From Betaproteobacteria bacterium (GTDB lineage Bacteria > Pseudomonadota > Gammaproteobacteria > Burkholderiales > CAIKXV01): a DNA stretch of 13,001 bases. Positions 1-6,955 of this stretch are shown here, piece after piece (position 1 is the stretch's first letter; every line of letters begins with the position of its first letter). The notes beneath the pieces were generated by a model. That model saw nothing but the letters and a program-made list of their open reading frames with translations. It made no database searches and had not been told where the DNA came from. The stretch lies in NCBI GenBank assembly GCA_947456915.1, contig CANGUQ010000055.1, positions 1 to 13,001 of the forward strand, read 5' to 3'. The translations under genes and the position numbers were made by a program.

Positions 1-225
1 AAAGGTCGCCCGCGGCTGCCCGCACGCGCCGTCGCCCGCGGGGCGCCGTGTCCGGCGCCGCGCCGCGCTTGCGGCTGGCACGAACATCCGGGCAGCGCAT
101 GGTCGACGATCCTACTTCATAATGCGCGGTTGCCGACATGACGGTTCACCGTCGGGCCATGCCCGGACCGTCGGCATGCGATCCCGTTCAACGCTGCGCG
201 CCCGCGCGTGCTGGAGCCGACCCGA
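1..225. other. Upstream region without a supported gene
   Basis: No protein family could be recognised in any frame of this very GC-rich stretch. A minus-strand frame starts with ATG at 100-98 and stays open to the window edge, but its Arg/Ala/Pro-rich translation resembles nothing I know. A CATAAT hexamer at 118-123 resembles a sigma-70 -10 box, but no acceptable -35 lies 16-18 nt upstream, so no promoter is called. The region presumably carries the promoter of the rhodanese-grxC unit. Confidence 0.4.
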
Positions 226-657
226 GTGAGTTTCGCCGATTTCCTGATGAAGAACATCCTGCTGGTGGCCGTGGCCGTCGCGAGCGGGGTGATGCTGCTG
301 TGGCCGTACCTGATGCGGCTGATCCACGGCACGAACGAGATCAGCGTCAACGACGCGGTCCGCCTGATCAACCAGAAGGACGCGCTGCTGATCGACGTGA
401 GGGAGCCGGCGGAGTTCGCCGCCGGGCACATTCCGAACGCGCGCAACGTGCCCGCCGCACAACTCAAGGAGCGGGCGAAGGATTTCGAGAAATACAAGTC
501 GAAGCCGGTGATCGTCCACTGCCGCAACGGTCAGCGCTCGAGCGCGGCGACCTCGGCTCTGCGCGAGGCCGGATTCAGCGAGGCCTTCAAGCTGCGCGAC
601 GGACTCACCGCCTGGGAGCAGGCCAATCTGCCGATCCAGAAAGGCGCCAAGGGCTGA
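226..657 (+). CDS. Membrane-anchored single-domain rhodanese (sulfurtransferase)
   Basis: Single-domain rhodanese-like protein, likely a sulfur carrier or thiosulfate:cyanide-type sulfurtransferase tethered to the inner membrane. With the chosen GTG start at 226 it has 143 residues. One hydrophobic helix spans about residues 11-29, followed by a rhodanese domain at about 41-137 with the LLIDVREPAEF and GHIPNARNVP motifs. The active-site loop is HCRNGQRS with catalytic Cys99. I chose GTG 226 because a GGAG ribosome binding site at 213-216 stands 9 nt upstream. GTG 208 and ATG 247 are in-frame alternatives, and 247 would shorten the lead-in to the membrane helix. The physiological sulfur acceptor cannot be told from the sequence. 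grxC follows after 35 nt and is probably cotranscribed, making a thiol/sulfur pair. Family assignment is secure; function beyond that is inference. Confidence 0.9.
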   Translation: MSFADFLMKNILLVAVAVASGVMLLWPYLMRLIHGTNEISVNDAVRLINQKDALLIDVREPAEFAAGHIPNARNVPAAQLKERAKDFEKYKSKPVIVHCRNGQRSSAATSALREAGFSEAFKLRDGLTAWEQANLPIQKGAKG

Positions 658-692
658 ACCCCGCCGCACCGACCCGTACCAGGAGCCGCGAA

Positions 693-950
693 ATGCCGAA
701 GATCACCATGTACGCGACCGGCGTGTGCCCGTACTGCCAGATGGCCGAGCGCCTGCTGCGCGCCAAGGGCGTCACCGAGATCGAGAAGATCCGTATCGAC
801 ACCGACCCGGCGATCCGCGAACAGATGATCGAGCGCACCGGCCGACGCACCGTGCCGCAGATCTACATCGGCGAGCGCCACGTCGGCGGCTTCGACGACC
901 TGTCGGCGCTCGATCGCGCTGGCGGACTCGATCCGCTGCTCGCGGGCTGA
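693..950 (+). CDS. grxC: Glutaredoxin 3
   Basis: Small dithiol glutaredoxin of 85 residues, the usual size for GrxC. It reduces protein disulfides and glutathione mixed disulfides in the cytoplasm, using glutathione. The redox motif CPYC is at residues 12-15. The TVPQIYI segment carries the cis-proline that contacts glutathione, and VGGFDDL is the glutathione-binding C-terminal motif. The start is firm: AGGAG at 681-685 lies 7 nt before the ATG. It sits between the rhodanese gene (35 nt upstream) and secB (174 nt downstream), an arrangement typical of betaproteobacteria. Nothing is missing or unusual in the protein. Confidence 0.95.
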   Translation: MPKITMYATGVCPYCQMAERLLRAKGVTEIEKIRIDTDPAIREQMIERTGRRTVPQIYIGERHVGGFDDLSALDRAGGLDPLLAG

Positions 951-952
951 GG

Positions 953-988
953 CCGGGCGCCTCGCGCTCGCCCGAGGCGAAGGCCCGG
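953..988 (+). terminator. Bulged hairpin downstream of grxC, possible weak terminator
   Basis: Starting 2 nt after the grxC stop, CGCCTCG (958-964) pairs with CGAGGCG (973-979) around an 8-nt loop. An outer CCGGG/CCCGG arm (953-957 with 984-988) adds 5 bp, with a 4-nt bulge at 980-983. No T-tract follows, so classical intrinsic termination is doubtful. It may attenuate transcription or stabilise the rhodanese-grxC mRNA end. The rest of the 174-nt grxC-secB gap shows no gene and no clear promoter. Confidence 0.3.
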
Positions 989-1124
989 ACAGGTCCGGCG
1001 ACGCCCCCCGGTGCTCCGGTAACATCCGCACTGCACATTCTCGCGCGCACGCCGCATCCGGCAGCCCCGGAGCGGTGACTCGCCACCCCTTCCCGCCGCG
1101 TGGCGCGGCACACCTGGATCCAAC

Positions 1125-1604
1125 ATGGCCCAAACCACCCCGGCTGCCCCGCAGGCAGCGACGATGCCGCAATTCGGCATCGAGAAGCTGTACGTCAAGG
1201 ACCTGTCGCTCGAAGTGCCCAACGCACCGATGGTTTTTCTCGAGCAGGGCCAACCGGCGGTCGACCTGAATCTGCACACCGAGGGCAAGCTGATCCAGGG
1301 CGACCAGTACCACGTCACGCTGTCGGTGACCGTGACCGCCAAGACCGGCGACAAGACGCTGTTCCTGATCGAAGTGGTGCAGGCGGGCATCTTCCGCATT
1401 TCGGGCGTGCTGCCGGAGATGATCCCGCAGGTGCTGGGCATCACGTGCCCGAACCTGCTGTATCCGTATGCCCGCGAGGTGGTGTCCGACGTGTCGGTGC
1501 GCGCCGGCTTCATGCCGATCCTGCTGCAGCCGATCAACTTCGAGGCGCTGTACCAGCAGCAGGGCGCGCAGGCTGCCGAGGCCGGTGCCGGCGGCACGCA
1601 CTGA
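1125..1604 (+). CDS. secB: Protein-export chaperone SecB
   Basis: SecB is a cytoplasmic homotetrameric chaperone that holds precursors unfolded and delivers them to SecA for export through SecYEG. The 159-residue product has the expected length and shows the family pattern throughout: FGIEKLYVKDLSLEVPNAP near the N terminus, VFFL-like VFLEQGQP, then VVQAGIFRISG and ITCPNLLYPYAREVVSD, and finally GFMPILLQPINFEALY near the C terminus. The ribosome binding site before ATG 1125 is weak, but homology begins only about ten residues in, so the start is acceptable. The exported SH3-type gene follows 22 nt downstream. Location next to grxC and gpsA is the normal proteobacterial context. Confidence 0.97.
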   Translation: MAQTTPAAPQAATMPQFGIEKLYVKDLSLEVPNAPMVFLEQGQPAVDLNLHTEGKLIQGDQYHVTLSVTVTAKTGDKTLFLIEVVQAGIFRISGVLPEMIPQVLGITCPNLLYPYAREVVSDVSVRAGFMPILLQPINFEALYQQQGAQAAEAGAGGTH

Positions 1605-1626
1605 GCGCGACGGCAGTACCGTTGCG

Positions 1627-2085
1627 ATGCCCGGGCTGAAGCACGTCGTCGTCCGCCGCCTCGCCGGCGCCGCACTCGCCGCGGCCTGTTCGCTCGCCGG
1701 CGCGCAGGAGTTCCGCTCGATCGGCGACCCGGCGGTCATCACCTATGACGGGCCGTCGGTCAAGGCGAAGCGGCTGTGGGTGCTCGGCCGCGGCTATCCG
1801 GTGCAGGTGACGGTGGCGATCGAGGGCTGGAGCAAGGTCCGCGACGCCACGGGCGAACTGTCGTGGGTGGAGAACCGCACGCTGTCATCGGCTCGCACCG
1901 TGCTCGTCCGTGCACAGGTGGCCAGCCTGCGCGAACAGCCGGCGGACGGGGCCACGGTCGTGCTGCGCGTGGCCCGCGACGTCGTGCTCGATCTGGTCGA
2001 GCCGCCCAGCGGCGACTGGGTGCGCGTTCGCCACCGCGACGGCGTGACCGGCTTCGTCCACGTGAATCAGGTGTTCGGGCTGTGA
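1627..2085 (+). CDS. Small exported protein with two bacterial SH3-like repeats
   Basis: A 152-residue protein with an N-terminal signal peptide: basic KHVVVRR, a hydrophobic alanine-rich core, and probable signal peptidase I cleavage after AGA at about residue 26. It should be periplasmic. A cysteine lies in the hydrophobic core, but the residues before it do not make a good lipobox. The mature part has two SH3-like units. The first is at about 35-85 (AVITYDGPS, GYPVQVTVAIEGWSKVRD, GELSWVENRTL). The second is at about 88-152 (VLVRAQVASLREQP, GDWVRVRHRDGVTGFVHVNQVFGL). The pattern fits the SH3_4-type family, often linked to cell-wall or envelope binding, but no enzyme domain is present. It lies 22 nt after secB and its stop overlaps the gpsA start by 4 nt, so it is embedded in the operon. 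Its precise role is unknown. Confidence 0.85.
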   Translation: MPGLKHVVVRRLAGAALAAACSLAGAQEFRSIGDPAVITYDGPSVKAKRLWVLGRGYPVQVTVAIEGWSKVRDATGELSWVENRTLSSARTVLVRAQVASLREQPADGATVVLRVARDVVLDLVEPPSGDWVRVRHRDGVTGFVHVNQVFGL

Positions 2086-3080
2086 ACATCGCGGTGCTGG
2101 GCGCCGGTGCCTGGGGAACGGCACTGGCGATCAGTGCGGCCGAGCGCCACGCCGTAGCCCTGTGGGCGCGCGATCCGGCGCAGGCGCAGGCAATGGCGGC
2201 AGCACGCGAGAACGCCCGCTATCTCCCGGGGCGTCCGCTCCCGGCCACGATCGCGGTACGCGACGATCTCGCCGCGACGCTCGCCAGCGCGCAGCTGATC
2301 ATCGCCGCCGCGCCGACCGGCGCACTGGCAAGCCTGCTCGCGCGCGTGGCCGGCGAGGCCGGCGCAGCGAGCGCTCTGCCGCTCATCTGGGTGTGCAAGG
2401 GCTTCGACGCGGCTACCGGCGAGCTTCCTCACCAGATCGTCGCGCGACTGCGCCCCGCGGGAGCACCGTGCGGCGTGCTGTCCGGACCGAGCTTCGCCGA
2501 CGAGATCGCGCGCGGTCTGCCGGCAGCGCTGACCCTTGCCGCCGCTGCCGAGCCGTTCGCACGCGATACCGCACGCGCGCTGCACAGCGCCCGGCTGCGT
2601 GTGTACTCCTCGACCGACGTGATCGGCGTGGAGATCGGGGGCGCGGCGAAGAACGTGCTGGCAATCGCCGCCGGCATCTGCGACGGTCTCGCGCTCGGAC
2701 TGAATGCCCGCGCCGCACTGATCACCCGCGGCCTGGCCGAACTTGCGCGCCTGGGCACGGCACTGGGCGGGCGCGCGGACACGCTGATGGGGCTCTCCGG
2801 AGCGGGCGATCTGATCCTGACCTGCACCGGCGACCTGTCGCGCAACCGGCGGGTCGGGCTCGAACTGGCACGCGGATCCGCGCTGCCGGACATCCTCGCG
2901 CGGCTCGGGCACGTGGCCGAGGGCGTGAGCAGCGCCGCGGCGCTGGGTTCGCTCGCGCGCTCGCGCGGTGTCGAACTGCCGATCTGCGAGGCGGTGCTGC
3001 AGGTACTGGAGGGTCGCACGAGCGCACGCGCGGCGGTGGAAGGACTGATGCGACGCGACCCGCGCGACGAGGCCGGCTGA
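2082..3080 (+). CDS. gpsA: NAD(P)H-dependent glycerol-3-phosphate dehydrogenase
   Basis: GpsA reduces dihydroxyacetone phosphate to sn-glycerol 3-phosphate in the cytoplasm, supplying the phospholipid backbone. I chose GTG 2082, which overlaps the stop of the SH3 gene (GTGA), because the Rossmann fold begins directly there: GAGAWG with glycines 7, 9 and 12. This gives 332 residues, normal for the family; longer in-frame extensions run through the upstream gene and are artefacts. Other landmarks are GPSFADEIARG, the catalytic lysine at about 190 in GGAAKNVLAIAAGI, NARAALITRGL, and SGAGDLILTCTGDLSRNRRVG in the substrate domain. The 4-nt overlap suggests translational coupling to the SH3 gene. 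The gene is intact. Confidence 0.96.
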   Translation: MNIAVLGAGAWGTALAISAAERHAVALWARDPAQAQAMAAARENARYLPGRPLPATIAVRDDLAATLASAQLIIAAAPTGALASLLARVAGEAGAASALPLIWVCKGFDAATGELPHQIVARLRPAGAPCGVLSGPSFADEIARGLPAALTLAAAAEPFARDTARALHSARLRVYSSTDVIGVEIGGAAKNVLAIAAGICDGLALGLNARAALITRGLAELARLGTALGGRADTLMGLSGAGDLILTCTGDLSRNRRVGLELARGSALPDILARLGHVAEGVSSAAALGSLARSRGVELPICEAVLQVLEGRTSARAAVEGLMRRDPRDEAG

Positions 3081-3102
3081 ACGCAGCAGGGCGCACCGGC
3101 CT
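3070..3102. terminator. Possible bidirectional terminator between gpsA and trmL
   Basis: AGGCCGG (3070-3076) is complementary to CCGGCCT (3096-3102) across a 19-nt loop. The hairpin spans the gpsA stop and abuts the trmL stop, where convergent transcripts meet. The loop is long and there is no T-run on either side, so this is a weak call. Confidence 0.25.
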
Positions 3103-3567
3103 TCACTCGCCGCCGGCGAATCCGCACTGGCGCCACGCCTCGTACACCACCGCGGCGACCGAGTTGCCCAGGTTGAGACTGCGCGAGTGCGGCCGCATCG
3201 GCAGTCGCAAGCGCTGCTCCGGGGCAAAGCGTGCGAGCAGCGCGTCGGACAGACCGTGGGTCTCCGCACCGAACACGAGGGCATCGCCCGGGGCGAAGGC
3301 GACCTCGGCGTAGCACACGCGCCCGCGGGTGGACAGCGCGAAGCGACGCGCAGTGCCGAGAGCCTGCTCGCACGCCGCCCAGTGCTCGTGCACCTGGATC
3401 TGCGCGTATTCGTGATAGTCGAGGCCGGCGCGCTTCAGCCCCCGGTCGGTCATCACGAAACCCATCGGCTGCACCAGATGCAACCGGCAACCGGTATTGG
3501 CAGCCAGCCGGATCACGTTGCCGGCGTTGGGTGCGATCTGCGGTTCGACGAGCACGATGTGGAACAT
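3103..3567 (-). CDS. trmL: tRNA (cytidine/uridine-2'-O-)-methyltransferase TrmL
   Basis: SPOUT-class methyltransferase that 2'-O-methylates the wobble nucleotide (position 34) of certain leucine tRNAs, using S-adenosylmethionine. The 154-residue product matches the E. coli TrmL length closely. The N-terminal motif VLVEPQIAPNAGNVIRL (residues 5-21), then LVQPMGF and RAGLDYHEY, the FGAETHGL loop at 99-106 and the knot segment SRSLNLGNS at 128-136 followed by VVYEAWRQ are all present. An ORF extension of 36 residues upstream exists, but homology begins at the methionine encoded at 3567-3565, so that start is used; a GGGG stretch about 7 nt upstream may serve as ribosome binding site. It is convergent with gpsA and divergent from mshE. 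It has no evident link to the pilus genes. Confidence 0.94.
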   Translation of the reverse strand: MFHIVLVEPQIAPNAGNVIRLAANTGCRLHLVQPMGFVMTDRGLKRAGLDYHEYAQIQVHEHWAACEQALGTARRFALSTRGRVCYAEVAFAPGDALVFGAETHGLSDALLARFAPEQRLRLPMRPHSRSLNLGNSVAAVVYEAWRQCGFAGGE

Positions 3568-3696
3568 GGCGCAGCCCCGGAAGCGATGCGGTAACCCGTC
3601 CGGACTGCCGGCACGGAGCAGGTAGGATGCCACCCGCAGCGGCGGCGCCGTGCCGCGCTCGCAGCACCGCAGCACCGGCGGCCGTCTGCAAGCGGC

Positions 3697-3723
3697 TCAA
3701 GTCGGGGGTGCGCGATCCGATAA
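3697..3723 (+). promoter_or_regulatory. Sigma-28 (FliA)-like promoter upstream of mshE
   Basis: TCAAGTCG (3697-3704), an 11-nt spacer and TCCGATAA (3716-3723) match the sigma-28 consensus TAAAGTTT-N11-GCCGATAA at 12 of 16 positions, with the exact consensus spacing. The predicted transcription start is near 3730, about 48 nt before the mshE ATG. The same hexamer region (GATAAT, 3719-3724) could be read as a sigma-70 -10 box, but no good sigma-70 -35 accompanies it. The remainder of the 210-nt trmL-mshE gap shows no gene. Confidence 0.5.
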
Positions 3724-3777
3724 TCGCAGGATAACCGTCAACCCGGTCCGGGGCCGCCCGGATCACTGGACACTGCC

Positions 3778-5484
3778 ATGCCCCGCCCGGACAAGGTGCG
3801 CCTCGGCGAGATCCTCGTTCAGCAGAAACTGCTGTCCGATGCACAGCTCGCCGGCTCGCTCGAACAGCAGAAGCGCAGCGGGCGCCGGCTCGGGCGCATC
3901 TTCGTGGAGAGCGGCTTCGTCACCGAGGACGAGATCGCGCAGGCGCTGTCGCGGCAGCTGCAGGTGCCGTTCGTGAATCTGAAGTACTTCGACGTGCGCA
4001 GCGACGTGGCCAGCCGGTTGTCCGAGACCCAGGCGAGGCGCTTCCGCGCGCTGGTGCTGGAGGACCTCGGCAGCGCCTGGCGCGTGGGCATGGCCGACCC
4101 CACCGACCTCAACGCCTACGACGAGATCGTGCGGGTACTCAGGCGCGACGTCTCGGTGGCGGTGGTCGGCGAGAGCGTGCTGCTGGCGGCGATCGACCGC
4201 ATCTACCGGCGCACCACCGAGATCAGCGGACTCGCACAGGAACTGCAGGCCGAGCTCGCCGAGTCGCCAGCGGTCGACTTCGGCACCCTCGGCGCGACGC
4301 TGTCGGTGGAAGAAGCCCCGGTGGCGAAGCTGCTGCAGTCGGTGTTCGAGGAAGCTGCAGCGATGCGCGCCTCCGACATCCACATCGAACCGATGGAGAC
4401 GCGGCTGCAGATCCGCTTCCGCATCGACGGGGTGCTGCACCTGCAGACCGAGTCCGACCTGCGCATAGCTCCGGCGCTGGTGCTGCGGCTGAAGCTGATG
4501 GCCGACCTCGACATCTCGGAGAAGCGCCTGCCCCAGGACGGGCGGTTCAACGTCAGGGTGCGCAGTCAGGCCGTCGACGTGCGCATGTCGACGATGCCCA
4601 CCCAGTTCGGCGAGTCGGTGGTGATGCGCCTGCTCACCCAGACGACCGGCCTGCTCGGGCTCGATCACCTGGGCATGCCGCCCGACATGCTGGCGAAGCT
4701 CAAGGGCGTGCTTGCGCGCCCCAGCGGCATGGTACTGGTGACCGGGCCGACCGGCAGCGGCAAGACCACGACGCTCTACTCGGCGCTATCGGAGATCAAC
4801 ACCCTCGCGCGCAAGATCATCACCGTCGAGGACCCGGTCGAGTACCGCATCCCGGGCATCAACCAGGTGCAGGTCCAGGACAAGATCGACCTGTCGTTCG
4901 ACCGCGTGCTGCGCTCGGCGCTGCGTCAGGATCCCGATGTGATCCTGGTCGGGGAGATGCGCGATCAGGCCACCGTCGAGACCGGCCTGCGCGCGGCGCT
5001 TACCGGTCACCTCGTGTTCTCGACACTGCACACCAACGACGCGGTATCCACGCCGGTGCGACTGCTGGACATGGGAGCACCGCGCTACATGGTTGCGCTG
5101 TCGCTGCAGCTGGTGATCGCGCAGCGGCTGGTGCGGGTGATCTGCGAGAGCTGCGCCGCACCGCTCGAGCCTGCCCCCGCCGAGCGCGCGTGGCTCGCGC
5201 TGTCGCTGGGCGCGGCAGCCGAGCACACCCGCTGCCTGCGCGGGCGCGGCTGCTCGAACTGCAACGGCACGGGCTTTCTCGGCCGCACCGGAATCTACGA
5301 GATGCTGGAGATGACCCGGCCGGTGGTCGAGGCGGCCAACCATGCCGATCCGGCAACCTTCATCCGCGTCGGTACCGAGCAGATGGCCGGCCGAACGCTG
5401 CGCCACCACGCGGCGACGCTGGTCGCACACGGGCGCACCACCCCGGCCGAGGCGATGAAGGTCTCGTCGCAGTGGGCCGAGTGA
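3778..5484 (+). CDS. mshE: MSHA-type pilus extension ATPase MshE (GspE/PilB family, c-di-GMP-binding N terminus)
   Basis: Cytoplasmic hexameric ATPase that powers pilin extraction and pilus extension through the MshG platform. The 568-residue protein starts with two tandem MshEN motifs: residues 8-31 (RLGEILV...EQQ) and 37-60 (RLGRIFV...SRQ), separated by 5 residues. This is the architecture shown for Vibrio MshE to bind cyclic di-GMP. The catalytic core has Walker A GPTGSGKTT (323-331, Lys329), the Walker B region DPDVILVGE (385-393, Glu393), and the His box TGHLVFSTLHTND. A zinc-binding tetracysteine follows (Cys456, 459, 492, 495). Motif I has Lys17 where Gly is usual. Start ATG 3778 has only a weak ribosome binding site but places motif I right at the N terminus. 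mshG follows after 23 nt. It is distinguished from PilB and GspE mainly by MshEN and the neighbouring msh genes. Confidence 0.93.
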   Translation: MPRPDKVRLGEILVQQKLLSDAQLAGSLEQQKRSGRRLGRIFVESGFVTEDEIAQALSRQLQVPFVNLKYFDVRSDVASRLSETQARRFRALVLEDLGSAWRVGMADPTDLNAYDEIVRVLRRDVSVAVVGESVLLAAIDRIYRRTTEISGLAQELQAELAESPAVDFGTLGATLSVEEAPVAKLLQSVFEEAAAMRASDIHIEPMETRLQIRFRIDGVLHLQTESDLRIAPALVLRLKLMADLDISEKRLPQDGRFNVRVRSQAVDVRMSTMPTQFGESVVMRLLTQTTGLLGLDHLGMPPDMLAKLKGVLARPSGMVLVTGPTGSGKTTTLYSALSEINTLARKIITVEDPVEYRIPGINQVQVQDKIDLSFDRVLRSALRQDPDVILVGEMRDQATVETGLRAALTGHLVFSTLHTNDAVSTPVRLLDMGAPRYMVALSLQLVIAQRLVRVICESCAAPLEPAPAERAWLALSLGAAAEHTRCLRGRGCSNCNGTGFLGRTGIYEMLEMTRPVVEAANHADPATFIRVGTEQMAGRTLRHHAATLVAHGRTTPAEAMKVSSQWAE

Positions 5485-5507
5485 CTGCCGCGACGGCGCA
5501 CTGAACG

Positions 5508-6743
5508 ATGCCCTACTTCGACTACACCGGACGTACCGCGAGCGGCGAGATGGTGCGCGGCGTCGGTGAAGGTGCCAGCCCGGGAGCCCTCGCCGATCAG
5601 CTGGCAGCCGCCGGCATCGTCGCGCTGCACATCTCTGCGGCGTCGGCCTCCAGCCGCCGCGACAGCGCAAGCCCGTTCGCGACGCTGTCGCAGCGCATCC
5701 CGCCCGAAGAGGTCCTGCTGTTCTGCCGGCAGCTGCACACGCTGCTGAAATCGGGCGTGCCGATCCTGCGCGCGCTTGCCGGTCTGCAGGAGTCGACGCG
5801 CAACCGGGCGTTCGCCAGCGTGCTGCGCGACCTGCGCGAGAGTCTGGAAAGCGGGCGCGAGCTGTCGGCGTCGATGCAGCGCCACCCTCGCGTGTTCGGG
5901 CCGTTCTTCACCTCCATGGTGCGCGTGGGCGAGACCACCGGCCAGCTCGAGAACGTGTTCCTGCGCATGTTCCACCACCTCGAGTTCGAGCGCGAGATCC
6001 GCGCCCAGGTCGGCAGCGCACTGCGCTATCCGATCATCGTCGTCTCGTTCATGGCCGCGGCGATCGTCATCGTCAATCTGTTCGTCATCCCGCAGTTCGC
6101 CAGGGTGTACGCGAATCTCGGCACCGAGCTGCCGCTGCTCACCCGCAGCCTGATCGGCTTTTCCAGCTTCATGGTTTCGTGGTGGTGGGCGCTCGCGATC
6201 GCGCTGGTCGGTGCCGCATTCGCGGTGCGCGCGTGGCTCGCCACCGGTCGTGGGCGGCTGCAGTGGGACGAATGGAAGCTGCGCATACCGATCGCCGGCG
6301 GGATCATCCGCAAGGCGACGCTCGCACGCTTCGGCCGCAGCTTCGCACTGTCGGGCAGGAGCGGAGTGCCGATCACGCTCGGGCTGCGCACCATCGCCCC
6401 GACCGTCGACAACACGTTCATCGAGCAGAAGATCGAGCAGATGCGTCTGGGCGTGGAGCGCGGCGAGAGCGTGCTGCGCACGGCCAGCGCTGCCGGGGTA
6501 TTCACCCCGGCCGTGCTGCAGATGATCGCCGTGGGCGAGGAGTCGGGCGCGATCGACGAGCTGATGGACGAGATCGGCGGGCTGTATCAGCGCGAAGTCG
6601 AGTACGAGCTGAAGACGCTGGGCCTTCAGCTCGAGCCGATACTGCTGGTCGCGCTCGGTGTGCTGGTGCTGATCCTGGCGCTCGGGGTGTTCCTGCCGAT
6701 CTGGGACCTCGGTCGCGCCACGATGTCCCGCGGCGCAGGATGA
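5508..6743 (+). CDS. mshG: MSHA pilus inner-membrane platform protein MshG (GspF/PilC family)
   Basis: Polytopic inner-membrane protein that couples the MshE ATPase to pilin subunits. The 411-residue product, normal for the family, begins with the typical FDYTGRTASGEMVRG segment. Two T2SSF helical domains follow: one starting near residue 70 (LLFCRQLHTLLKSGVPILRAL), the second near 275 (FGRSFALSGRSGVPITLGL). Membrane segments are visible at about 172-195, 215-243 and 374-400. The conserved VGEETG-type sequence appears twice, as VGETTGQLE and VGEESGAIDE. It lies 23 nt after mshE and is surely cotranscribed. The 240-nt gap after it carries a hairpin and a new promoter, so it seems to end the first transcription unit. 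Confidence 0.94.
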   Translation: MPYFDYTGRTASGEMVRGVGEGASPGALADQLAAAGIVALHISAASASSRRDSASPFATLSQRIPPEEVLLFCRQLHTLLKSGVPILRALAGLQESTRNRAFASVLRDLRESLESGRELSASMQRHPRVFGPFFTSMVRVGETTGQLENVFLRMFHHLEFEREIRAQVGSALRYPIIVVSFMAAAIVIVNLFVIPQFARVYANLGTELPLLTRSLIGFSSFMVSWWWALAIALVGAAFAVRAWLATGRGRLQWDEWKLRIPIAGGIIRKATLARFGRSFALSGRSGVPITLGLRTIAPTVDNTFIEQKIEQMRLGVERGESVLRTASAAGVFTPAVLQMIAVGEESGAIDELMDEIGGLYQREVEYELKTLGLQLEPILLVALGVLVLILALGVFLPIWDLGRATMSRGAG

Positions 6744-6749
6744 GCCAGG

Positions 6750-6766
6750 GCCGCGGTGGCCGCGGC
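6750..6766 (+). terminator. Compact GC hairpin after mshG, possible terminator
   Basis: GCCGCGG (6750-6756) and CCGCGGC (6760-6766) form a perfect 7-bp stem with a TGG loop, 6 nt after the mshG stop. No T-tract follows. Its place just before an independent promoter for the pilin gene fits partial termination of the mshE-mshG transcript. Confidence 0.4.
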
Positions 6767-6820
6767 GCGCGCGCTGCGGCGAGGGGTAGAGCCGCATCGC
6801 CCGCCGGCCGGCATCGGGCC

Positions 6821-6847
6821 TAAAGTTCGCGTCGCAGGAGCCGATAG
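6821..6847 (+). promoter_or_regulatory. Near-consensus sigma-28 (FliA) promoter of the pilin gene
   Basis: TAAAGTTC (6821-6828), an 11-nt spacer and GCCGATAG (6840-6847) match the flagellar sigma-28 consensus TAAAGTTT-N11-GCCGATAA at 14 of 16 positions with exact spacing. Both mismatches are at the last position of each half. Transcription would start near 6854, giving a 5' leader of about 130 nt before the pilin ATG at 6984. It is the best-matching promoter I found in the window and lies in a 240-nt noncoding gap on the correct strand. Confidence 0.72.
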
Positions 6848-6927
6848 CGCGACTGGGGTCATGTGTGGTTTCGCGCCCGCCCTGCGTTGCCCGCACGCTG
6901 AATCCCGGCGCTGTCGGACGAAGCCCG

Positions 6928-6955
6928 GCGGCGCGACCCGCTGCTGTCGCGCCGT
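6928..6955 (+). other. Strong stem-loop in the pilin mRNA 5' leader
   Basis: CGGCGCGAC (6929-6937) pairs perfectly with GTCGCGCCG (6946-6954) around an 8-nt loop, with a possible closing G-U pair. It ends 19 nt before the GGAG ribosome binding site of the pilin gene (6974-6977). If transcription starts near 6854, it sits inside the untranslated leader, where it could stabilise the abundant pilin mRNA or tune translation. It does not resemble a GEMM-type c-di-GMP riboswitch. Confidence 0.45.

Noticed and set aside
76..90. TGGCAC near 76-81 as the -24 element of a sigma-54 promoter
   Set aside because: The required TTGC-like -12 element is absent at the correct spacing (TCCG is found instead).
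531..1742. 403-codon minus-strand ORF over grxC and secB
   Set aside because: Runs antisense to three well-recognised genes and has no recognisable protein content.
2067..3284. 405-codon minus-strand ORF over gpsA
   Set aside because: Antisense shadow; its extent crosses both gpsA and trmL, which are clear genes.
3719..3735. Direct repeat GATAA at 3719 and 3730, 11 nt apart, as a possible operator
   Set aside because: The first copy is explained by the promoter -10 element and five bases is too short to support an operator call.
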